Assembly (NCBI GenBank): GCA_027493955.1
Contig: JAOSJT010000001.1
Coordinates: 449,131-513,130 of the forward strand
DNA: 64,000 nt
Reading direction: 5' to 3'
DNA from: Bacteroidia bacterium
Lineage (GTDB): Bacteria > Bacteroidota > Ignavibacteria > SZUA-365
Positions 17,445-24,152 of the stretch are shown here, in pieces (position 1 is the first letter of the stretch; each line of letters begins with the position of its first letter). The notes under the pieces were generated by a model. The model was not told the origin of the DNA. It did not search any database and saw only the letters and a program-made list of their open reading frames with translations. Made by a program: the position numbers and the translations under genes.

Positions 17445-18350
17445 GGGGGGGATGTACCGTGATGGACGGAGGCGTCATGCAGCAACGGAAGTGCCTTTGT
17501 CTCTTCCACCGTTACCTTCCTGTCGCTTGCGGACACAACTTACGAGACGCCCTGTAGCCGGGCGCTGTCACTCCTCGTGGACGATTACGGCTATGGGCAA
17601 GACTCGAATGTGCGTCGGCGTTTTCATGACGATAGAGATCAACTGACCGGCATTGTATTAGGAGCGGGAGCCTGTACTACCCTATGCGTACGGATATTCT
17701 CCGGATCCACAGACGGGAGAGTGGAAAATCACAAGTGTTCGCAGTGCATTCGGATCAACGGCTATGCGGATATGGTGACCATCCGGCAACGTTGTGCAGA
17801 GGGAGAAGCACGGATAGCTGCGTATGGATAGCAATGGCGTACGCGGGAGGGACGCAGCCGACGGTGTACTGAGAGTAATGGGGTAGAAGGCATGCCATAA
17901 TGCATGACCGTTCTCCATGTACGGCCCTGACCGCGGTACTGGATTTCCTGATGCGGATGCATCTCTGAACGCTCGCGCTCCGAGCGATGTACCGTCGTCC
18001 CGCGGTAGCGACGCATCGGATGTGTTGTCCTTCGTACCCGTACTCCCTGTGCCGCATCAGGAGGACGAAAGAAGGAAACGTAGAGCGGGAGGACGCATAG
18101 TGTCTGATTTGCACGCATAATAAATTATTTTAGGAAATACAGCTCTGCACTTGCGTGAAAAGTCTGCGGATAGTACATTTTCGAGTCGTTTCATCGAACC
18201 CTGTACGCAAACGCATGACTCATATCCGCTACATGCCGTCATCCGTCTGGTAATAGTGGTATTACGGTCCGATATTCTGTTCTGATGCGCTGAATGTGCG
18301 GGCGTTGCCCGTGTGTAATACATCATTCAACTTATCAAGAAGAGGTACGT
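17445..18350 (+). other. 906 bp stretch without a recognisable gene
   Basis: Several short open frames exist on both strands (up to about 119 codons), but they overlap one another, lack ribosome-binding sites and have no recognisable motif. No tRNA-like fold, tandem repeat or T-tailed hairpin was seen. The last 20 bases contain the Shine-Dalgarno (AAGAGG) of the next gene. It may hold decayed coding sequence or an RNA I cannot recognise. Confidence 0.5.
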
Positions 18351-18920
18351 ATGCGTTCTCTCGCCCTGACACTCGTCTTCCTCGCGGTCGTCCTTGTTGG
18401 ATGTAGCGAAGACCAGAATCCGCTGAGCAACAACACGAGCGGAGAGCAACCAACGACAACACTGCAGAAGCCGGCGCTGCCATTCCAGGGTTCCGCGACA
18501 GGAATGTCGACCACACACCAGAGCCCCACCTGCGTTTGGCCGTATACGCTGGAGCAGTCGGCCAGCGGTACAGGTGATTTTTCTCACATGGGACACTGTA
18601 CCGCCACAGCTACATACTGCGTAGGGTGGTACTGGACGCCCGGAGTGAGCCCGCTGCCTTGGAGCGGCCCTGTCATCGGTACCGGAACCATCAAGGCAGC
18701 CAATGGAGATGAAGTGTACTTCTCAACCACAAGTACGTATACGGTACCCAACGCCATGCCGCTCATGAATTACTCTACGGGAACGTACACCATCACTGGC
18801 GGGACCGGTAGATTTGCGGGCGCGACGGGTACAGGGACCCTGACTGGTGTGCAGGAGCTTGCCCAGTTTGGTACGCAGCATGTTACGACGTTCACCGTAA
18901 ACGGGACGATTGTCTACTAA
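18351..18920 (+). CDS. lipoprotein with beta-barrel (allene-oxide-cyclase-like) domain
   Basis: Starts at the ATG 18351 with AGAGG 6 bases upstream. The signal MRSLALTLVFLAVVLVGC has a lipobox Cys at residue 18, so it is a lipidated, periplasm- or surface-exposed protein of 189 residues. After a low-complexity linker the mature part is Thr/Gly/Tyr-rich. The segment STGTYTITGGTGRFAGATGTGTLTG is typical of dirigent/allene-oxide-cyclase-like eight-stranded barrels in bacterial secreted proteins. Two Cys pairs (CVWP, CTATATYC) may form disulfides. No enzymatic role can be inferred. A strong hairpin terminator follows. Confidence 0.7.
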   Translation: MRSLALTLVFLAVVLVGCSEDQNPLSNNTSGEQPTTTLQKPALPFQGSATGMSTTHQSPTCVWPYTLEQSASGTGDFSHMGHCTATATYCVGWYWTPGVSPLPWSGPVIGTGTIKAANGDEVYFSTTSTYTVPNAMPLMNYSTGTYTITGGTGRFAGATGTGTLTGVQELAQFGTQHVTTFTVNGTIVY

Positions 18921-18942
18921 TAGGGCCCTTTGCGGTACAGCA

Positions 18943-18972
18943 GCACACCCGGGCCTTACGGCCCGGGTGTGC
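18943..18972 (+). terminator. terminator-like hairpin after the lipoprotein gene
   Basis: A perfect 13 bp stem, GCACACCCGGGCC with GGCCCGGGTGTGC, has a TTAC loop 22 bases after the stop. The following sequence (ATTACTTTG) is only weakly T-rich. Confidence 0.65.
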
Positions 18973-19250
18973 ATTACTTTGTTCATCCCTCTTTTGTCAG
19001 CTTCGACGATCCATTCTCCGGTCATTCCATAATTCATGTCCGCGACGGTTTCCGGCACGGATAGCGTGTTCCTCACTCTGCGCGGAGCGTCCCGGAATGT
19101 GTGGCGACTTGTCTGCCGCGAGGATGCACGTCCTCGTTCGAGCAGGACGCTTCCCGTCGCTCTGTTCAAGCATACCGATCATGGCGCGAAGGTGTCGCCG
19201 CATCGTCAATGCTTCACGACGTATTTCTTCACTGCGCTTTCTATGCGATT

Positions 19251-19439
19251 CTATGTGCCCGTCGGTTTTTTGTACACATTCAAACCGATTTTTTTATCCT
19301 CGGCGCCTTCAACCGAAACGTTTCCTTCTGTGGTCGCGATGATGATGGTCTTCCCGGATGAGGAAGGTCCGAATTCTTTGCTCAGATCCACCGTAATGGT
19401 CAGGATGTTGCCTTCGACGCGCATTTCAACGTTTTTCAT
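19251..19439 (-). CDS. small conserved hypothetical protein (about 62 aa)
   Basis: A short protein reading MKMKNVEMRVEGNILTITVDL followed by SKEFGPSSSGKTIIIATTEGNVSVEG and KIGLNVYKK. I recognise this pattern (a beta-rich unit around SKEFG-SSSGKT and GLNVYKK) from small uncharacterised proteins in many bacterial phyla, which is why a 60-codon frame is accepted as real. Two in-frame ATGs 6 and 15 bases upstream are alternatives. There is no signal peptide; it is likely cytoplasmic, function unknown. It lies downstream of the DUF1579-like gene on the same strand. Confidence 0.65.
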   Translation of the reverse strand: MKNVEMRVEGNILTITVDLSKEFGPSSSGKTIIIATTEGNVSVEGAEDKKIGLNVYKKPTGT

Positions 19440-19561
19440 TTTCATTTCCTTCAACGTATGACTGATGTTCTACAAGGTACTGCATCAGTCGTTCTGTCGC
19501 GAATCGAAGCGACGCTGTGGCGTGGCCGGGCCGTCCTGTGCGGAGAAAATGGGTTCGCCAC

Positions 19562-20095
19562 TTACCGTTTGGTGAATGTACCCTCGTAGGTCCCCATCGC
19601 GCCGCCGTTCTTGGTCGAGATCGCGCGCCACAGCAATTTATTGCCGTCATGAAAAATCAGCGTGTGTTCGACGTCGAAGCGATCATTGTTGACGACTTTC
19701 GATTCCTGGAGTTTCAGGGTGGTCTTGGTACCCACAACCCAATCGCCGGTGTACTTTCCGACCTCACCGAAACTGGAGACCGTCAGCATCGTTACCTGTT
19801 CGAGCATGGGGTCCCAAGGCAAGCAGACTTTTTCGCGATAGGGTCCCATATCTTTGACATCCGCTGAGGGATCAATTTCGATGGCCTTGCCATTGACAAT
19901 GGACTTGCCGGAAAACTTCATCGTGAATTCCCATTTCTTGCCGTCACCCTCGTAGTAGCCGCTTCCGGTCCACGATCCAAGAAACAAATCGAGCTGTGAC
20001 TGGGACACGGGAGGATCGGATGCGGGCATGTTCTGAGCGATGCACGGGGAGGCGAGAAGGAACAAGAGAACGATGTATGTCAACGCGAATTTCAT
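19562..20095 (-). CDS. secreted DUF1579-like protein
   Basis: A 177-residue protein with a clear signal peptide (MKFALTYIVLLFLLASPCIAQ) and a strong GGAGG 6 bases before the ATG. The mature part is a lipocalin-like beta fold of the DUF1579 kind: LDLFLGSWTGSGYYEGDG, then EFTMKFSGKSIVNGKAIEI, VGTKTTLKLQESKVVNNDRFDVEHTLIFHDGNKLLWRAISTKNGG. Family function is unknown. Upstream lies the 73-74 bp repeat locus, whose conserved leader begins about 150 bases before this start codon. Confidence 0.75.
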   Translation of the reverse strand: MKFALTYIVLLFLLASPCIAQNMPASDPPVSQSQLDLFLGSWTGSGYYEGDGKKWEFTMKFSGKSIVNGKAIEIDPSADVKDMGPYREKVCLPWDPMLEQVTMLTVSSFGEVGKYTGDWVVGTKTTLKLQESKVVNNDRFDVEHTLIFHDGNKLLWRAISTKNGGAMGTYEGTFTKR

Positions 20096-20247
20096 ATTTC
20101 CTCCGGAAAAAATCCGACGGCTGCTACCCTTCGAGGGCGATCAAACCGGGATGGTGACGGAAAAAGGGGAATGTCGGCACAGAATAGAAATAATTTCCCG
20201 GAGATGCAACAATGTGCGGTATCACAAGAAGCATCGCAAGAGCAAAG

Positions 20248-20430
20248 AAGGAGCGGTCAAAGATGGATCGGTCACAATACGGATCTGTCGTGTGAGCTCC
20301 GATAATTGTTCCGTTTTAGGCTGAAAAATCGTTATGCCTGAGTGTGCCTGACAGTATCGCGCACTTGCCCATTTCGTGCGTGACATCTTGGTTTCTGGAA
20401 GTGTCGTCCTTCGGACTATGAGAGCGGGTG
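20248..20430. repeat. leader copy A of the hairpin-repeat locus
   Basis: About 180 bp nearly identical to 26324-26509 (copy B). Both contain GGATCGGTCAC, TCCGATAATTGTTCCGTTT, GGCTGAAAAATCGTT, TGAGTGTGCCTGACAGTA and an unbroken identical run from CCCATTTCGTGCGTGACATC into GAGCGGGTGGGTTGCGCGTG. I count roughly 15 differences. In both places it separates a minus-strand secreted-protein gene from the array of 73-74 bp units, so it may carry the promoter of that gene (inference). Confidence 0.8.
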
Positions 20431-21521
20431 GGTTGCGCGTGCCCCCCGGCTGAAGCTGGGGTTGGAGGAAGTTGCGCCCTCCGGGCTTGCTACGGTCTGT
20501 GCTGGTCGCGCGTGGCCCCCAGCTGAAGCTGGGTGTTGGAGGGAGTGGCGCCCTCCGGGCTTGCTACGGTCTGTGCTGGTCGCGCGTGGCCCCCAGCTGA
20601 AGCTGGGGGTTGGAGGAAGTGGCGCCCTCCGGGCTTGCTACGGTCTGTGCTGGTTGCGCGTGGCCCCCAGCTGAAGCTGGGGTTGGAGGAAGTGGCGCCC
20701 TCCGGGCTTGCTACGGTCTGTGCTGGTCGCGCGTGCCCCCCAGCTGAAGCTGGGGGTTGGAGGAAGTTGCGCCCTCCGGGCTTGCTACGGTCTGTGCTGG
20801 TCGCGCGTGGCCCCCAGCTGAAGCTGGGGGTTGGAGGGAGTGGCGCCCTCCGGGCTTGCTACGGTCTGTGCTGGTCGCGCGTGGCCCCCGGCTGAAGCTG
20901 GGGGTTGGAGGAAGTGGCGCCCTCCGGGCTTGCTACGGTCTGTGCTGGTTGCGCGTGGCCCCCAGCTGAAGCTGGGGTTGGAGGAAGTGGCGCCCTCCGG
21001 GCTTGCTACGGTCTGTGCTGGTTGCGCGTGGCCCCCAGCTGAAGCTGGGGTTGGAGGAAGTGGCGCCCTCCGGGCTTGCTACGGTCTGTGCTGGTCGCGC
21101 GTGCCCCCCAGCTGAAGCTGGGGGTTGGAGGAAGTGGCGCCCTCCGGGCTTGCTACGGTCTGTGCTGGTCGCGCGTGGCCCCCGGCTGAAGCTGGGGGTT
21201 GGAGGAAGTGGCGCCCACCGGGCTTGCTACGGTCTGTGCTGGTTGCGCGTGGCCCCCGGCTGAAGCTGGGGTTGGAGGAAGCGGCGCCCTCCGGGCTTGC
21301 TACGGTCTGTGCTGGTCGCGCGTGCCCCCCAGCTGAAGCTGGGGGTTGGAGGAAGTGGCGCCCTCCGGGCTTGCTACGGTCTGTGCTGGTCGCGCGTGCC
21401 CCCCAGCTGAAGCTGGGGGTTGGAGGAAGTGGCGCCCTTCGGGTTTGCTAAGGTCTGTGCTGGTTGCGCGTGGTCCCCAGCTGAAGCTGGGGGTTGGAGG
21501 AAGTGGCGCCCTCCGGGCTTG
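20431..21521. repeat. 73-74 bp tandem hairpin repeat, array A left part (15 units)
   Basis: Fifteen near-identical units, counted by the core TGAAGCTGGG. Each has a perfect or near-perfect hairpin CCCCCAGCT-GA-AGCTGGGGG, a second potential stem GGAGgaagtggcgcCCTCC, and the linker GGGCTTGCTACGGTCTGTGCTGGTCGCGCGTG. Variation is confined mainly to CAGCTG/CGGCTG, GTGGCC/GTGCCC and the length of the G run. Units alternate between 73 and 74 bp, so any reading frame slips from unit to unit, which argues against a coding role despite long open frames. The array is cut by an IS element at 21522. Confidence 0.92.
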
Positions 21522-21561
21522 TGGAGTGTACCGCAAAAAATGGACAGTGAGTTCCCCCCGG
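21522..21561. repeat. IS3 terminal inverted repeat (orfB side)
   Basis: Reads TGGAGTGTACCGCAAAAAAT then GGACAGTGAGTTCCCCCCGG. About 33 of 40 positions match the complement of the other end. Confidence 0.9.
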
Positions 21562-21714
21562 ATTGAAATGACAGTGTGCTTGTAGTGGTCGCGTTCGCAG
21601 TCGCGCAGAGGAACCGCGGGGTGGCGCCGGGGCGGCCCTGAGCTCTCTTGGGGGCTCCAGTCGCCCCGACTGCCAGCGCGGTTCGCTGCGCGCCTTGCTC
21701 TCGCTCATATCGTT

Positions 21715-22596
21715 TCATGCCGCCTGCTCCATGTCATTGCCGAGACGTTTCTTCGACCAATACAGATTCTCGTGTTCCTGCGGCGTATGATAGCCCAGCG
21801 TGCTGTGCAGACGCTGATTATTGTATTCAAGTTCAATGTACTCGAAGAGGTATCGCCGGGCATCCGTCACCGACGCGAAGAGAAGTCCTTCCGGCATTTC
21901 CTTCTTCAACGTGGCAAAAAATGACTCGGCGACGGCGTTATCCCAGCAATCACCCTTCCTGCTCATGCTCTGAATGCTGCCGTAAGGGCGCAGGGCACTG
22001 CGGAATCCCTCGCAGCAGTATTGCACACCGCGATCAGAATGCACGATAAGCCCCGCACGTATGCTTCGCGTCCAAGCCGCGCGTTTGAACGCGGTCACAA
22101 CCATTGTATGGCGCAACGATGTGCTGACCTCCCAGCCGACGATCTTCCGGGAAAACAGGTCGATAAACACGCACAAGTACAACCATCCGGAGGTGCTGCG
22201 CAAATACGTGATATCACTCACCCACACCGTATCAGGTGCATCGACCGAAAACTGGCGTTCGAGCATATTTGGCGAGACAGTATACGAATGCTTCGAATCT
22301 GTCGTGGTAATGAAACGGCGACGATGCTTGACCTTCAATCCCTGCCGACGCATGCTGGCCGCCACGCGGCTCCGCCCGCACGCGAAACCGCGCTTGCGTA
22401 ATGCTTTGACGAGACGACGTACGCCGTAGCTGGATTTCCTGCGCAGGAATTCCTCCCGGACCGCCATATCGAAGGCTGCGGTGCGCTCGGCGCGTGCATG
22501 CTCGCCACGACGACGCCATGCATAATAGCCTGAGCACGATACGTTGAGCACGCTGGCCATCCTTTCGATGCTAAACTCGTTCCGATATGCGTTCAT
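21715..22596 (-). CDS. IS3-family transposase OrfB (DDE catalytic domain)
   Basis: A 293-residue integrase-fold transposase. An HTH_21-like N-terminus (ERMASVLNVSCSGYYAWRRR, then SSYGVRRLVKALRKRG) leads into the rve domain. The DDE residues are seen in VWVSDITYL (first Asp), IVHSDRGVQY (second Asp) and DNAVAESFFATLKKE (Glu), followed by the usual YIELEYNNQRLHSTLGYHTPQE. Its ATG overlaps the orfA stop (ATGA). A -1 frameshift upstream would fuse it to OrfA. Confidence 0.95.
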   Translation of the reverse strand: MNAYRNEFSIERMASVLNVSCSGYYAWRRRGEHARAERTAAFDMAVREEFLRRKSSYGVRRLVKALRKRGFACGRSRVAASMRRQGLKVKHRRRFITTTDSKHSYTVSPNMLERQFSVDAPDTVWVSDITYLRSTSGWLYLCVFIDLFSRKIVGWEVSTSLRHTMVVTAFKRAAWTRSIRAGLIVHSDRGVQYCCEGFRSALRPYGSIQSMSRKGDCWDNAVAESFFATLKKEMPEGLLFASVTDARRYLFEYIELEYNNQRLHSTLGYHTPQEHENLYWSKKRLGNDMEQAA

Positions 22597-22907
22597 AAAC
22601 CGGAACCGGGCTTCGTGGGTAGCGAGAAGATGGCCACTGCTTTTTTTAATATTTCGCGCTCCTGACGGAGAATCTCGTTCTCTCGACGAAGACGATGCAG
22701 TTCAGAATCACTGGCGGGAAGATTTCCGTTGCCGGGAAAGGCCTCTGACTTCTGTGTCAGAAGCTGACGGCGCCAAGTGCGTATCGCACCATCATAGAGG
22801 TCGAACTCCTCCTCAAGCGCGGAGTCGGGTCGATCGGTGCTGTCAGCCAACTCGATCACGGATCGTTTGAATGCAGCATCATATTTCTTGTGGGTTCGTT
22901 TTACCAT
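22593..22907 (-). CDS. IS3-family transposase OrfA (HTH, leucine-zipper)
   Basis: 104 residues from the ATG at 22907 (MVKRTHKKYDAAFKRSVIEL). This is a helix-turn-helix_Tnp_1 domain (AAFKRSVIELAD ... LYDGAIRTWRRQ) followed by a leucine-zipper-like heptad segment (LHRLRRENEILRQEREILKKAVAIF) that allows dimerisation. The frame extends 54 bases further upstream, but those residues fall in the terminal repeat region and are unlikely to be translated. Confidence 0.92.
   Translation of the reverse strand: MVKRTHKKYDAAFKRSVIELADSTDRPDSALEEEFDLYDGAIRTWRRQLLTQKSEAFPGNGNLPASDSELHRLRRENEILRQEREILKKAVAIFSLPTKPGSGL
22641..22647 (-). promoter_or_regulatory. programmed -1 frameshift site (A7) in the IS3 element
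   Basis: On the coding strand the sequence reads TTA AAA AAA GCA, which contains the slippery heptamer A-AAA-AAA in the orfA frame. A -1 slip continues as SSGHLLATHEARFRFMNAYR, joining smoothly to the OrfB start. This is the usual IS3 way of making OrfAB. Confidence 0.7.
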
Positions 22908-22939
22908 GACAGAGTCTCCGGTGATTTTTGAAAAGGTAA

Positions 22940-22979
22940 CCGGGGGGAACTCTCTGTGCAATTTCTTCGGGACACTCCA
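22940..22979. repeat. IS3 terminal inverted repeat (orfA side)
   Basis: The complement reads TGGAGTGTCCCGAAGAAATT then GCACAGAGAGTTCCCCCCGG, matching the opposite end. It is followed by the TTG target duplicate. Confidence 0.9.
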
Positions 22980-23278
22980 TTGCTACGGTCTGTGCTGGTC
23001 GCGAGTGGCCCCCGGCTGAAGCTGGGGGTTGGAGGAAGTGGCGCCCTCCGGGCTTGCTACGGTCTGTGCTGGTCGCGCGTGCCCCCCGGCTGAAGCTGGG
23101 GGTTGGAGGAAGTGGCGCCCACCGAGCTTGCTACGGTCTGTGCTGGTCGCGCGTGGCCCCCAGCTGAAGCAGGGGGTTGGAGGAAGTGGCGCCCTCCGGG
23201 CTTGCTACGCTCGGTGCTGGTCGCGCGTGCCCCCAGCTGAAGCTGGGGGTTGGAGGAAGTGGCGCCCTCCGGGCTTGT
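22980..23278. repeat. 73-74 bp hairpin repeat, array A right part (4 units)
   Basis: Continuation of array A beyond the IS insertion, with four more units (cores at about 23012, 23090, 23164 and 23239), giving 19 units in locus A. One unit has CTGAAGCAGGGGG, a stem mismatch. The array ends at CTCCGGGCTTGTGAAGG, just before the stop of a T9SS protein gene read on the opposite strand. Confidence 0.9.
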
Positions 23279-23353
23279 GAAGGGTGTGGTTTACCGCCCG
23301 CACCCTTCACGATCGAATAATTCGGGTTCTGAACAACTGTACCGTTCGTGACT

Positions 23354-24139
23354 TCACCGCCGCACGACGAAAGGCCGTAGCAGACATAAATCACCGGAAC
23401 GAAGCTTGAGTATATATCCGCCCGGCGAAAGGGCGGATATGTTTACGGAAAGTATATACTCGCCTCTGTCCATAAATTCGCCATCTCCGAAGGAGAGCAA
23501 TTGCTGCCCGGTCATCGCATACACAGCGATGCGTGCTGACCCGGCATCCGGCAGCGAATATCGCACGGTGATGCGGTCTGTCGCGGGATTGGGATAGGCG
23601 GCATGGAGTGCCACCGTCCGGGGTGCTGTGTCAACGCTGACGTTCACTACGGGCGAGTAAGTCCATGCGCCGTCGAAGTCCACCTGCCTGAGACGATAGA
23701 ACAACGTCCCAATGGTCATGAGGCTGACAGGGAGAGCATCCTCATGGATGTAGCAGTGCTCTTGCATGGTCGTGCCATGGCCCGGGACGTAGCCCACGTG
23801 CTGCCATAACGCCTGGTCGGTCGAACGCTGCACCTCGAAGCCCGCGCAGTGCGCTTCGGACGCCGTTTGCCATCGGAGTGTGACAATGCCGTCGTGATGC
23901 GATGCCGAGAGACTCAGAAAATCTACAGGAATCACGGAGCCGCAGATGCGCGCGGGATCGTTCCCGTAGCTCAATGTGCCGTAACCGGGATTGTTCGCAT
24001 AGTAGCGGTCCGCGCAAAGCTGCGCCCGTGTAGGAATGGAGATTTGCGCACCGATGGGGATGGTTATTTGGCCTCGCTGGGCGAAGGCAGTACACATCGC
24101 AAGCAACGCGCATATACAAATCAGTGAGAGCGTTTTCAT
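23354..24139 (-). CDS. secreted T9SS type A sorting-domain protein
   Basis: 261 residues from the ATG at 24139. The signal peptide is MKTLSLICICALLAMCTAFAQ, followed by a short region with Cys-flanked YYANNPGYGTLSYGNDPARIC. A fibronectin-like module common before T9SS tails comes next (VDFLSLSASHHDGIVTLRWQTASEAHCAGFEVQRS ... FYRLRQVDFDGAWTYSPVVNV). It ends with the sorting domain YPNPATDRITVRYSLPDAGSARIAVY ... GGYILKLRSG. It lies 13 bases after the S74-type gene on the same strand, so the pair is probably one operon of surface proteins. The longer frame to 24178 overlaps the upstream gene and has no ribosome site. Confidence 0.85.
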   Translation of the reverse strand: MKTLSLICICALLAMCTAFAQRGQITIPIGAQISIPTRAQLCADRYYANNPGYGTLSYGNDPARICGSVIPVDFLSLSASHHDGIVTLRWQTASEAHCAGFEVQRSTDQALWQHVGYVPGHGTTMQEHCYIHEDALPVSLMTIGTLFYRLRQVDFDGAWTYSPVVNVSVDTAPRTVALHAAYPNPATDRITVRYSLPDAGSARIAVYAMTGQQLLSFGDGEFMDRGEYILSVNISALSPGGYILKLRSGDLCLLRPFVVRR

Positions 24140-24152
24140 GACAGGCCTCCGT

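Larger units (their letters stand above)
21522..22979 (-). mobile_element. IS3-family insertion sequence, apparently intact (1458 bp)
   Basis: Bounded by imperfect 40 bp terminal inverted repeats starting TGGAGTGT and ending GAGTTCCCCCCGG. It splits a 73-74 bp repeat unit, and the interrupted unit (GGGC-TTG-CTACGG) shows that TTG is duplicated at 19-21 of 215xx and at 22980-22982, a 3 bp target duplication as expected for IS3. It encodes orfA and orfB on the minus strand with an A7 slippery run between them. Both frames and the DDE triad look intact, so it may be active. Confidence 0.95.

Noticed and set aside
17755-18118. Two overlapping minus-strand frames of about 118 codons
   Set aside because: They overlap each other in different frames, with no motif or start signal; treated as noise.
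20462-21451. Series of overlapping open frames giving proteins rich in PSGLATVCAGRA and PAEAGGWRKW
   Set aside because: They are translations of the 73-74 bp hairpin repeat. Unit length is not a multiple of three, the frame shifts between units, and there is no ribosome-binding site.
20431-23278. CRISPR array
   Set aside because: Units are directly adjoining and identical over their whole length with no unique spacers, and no cas genes are in the window.
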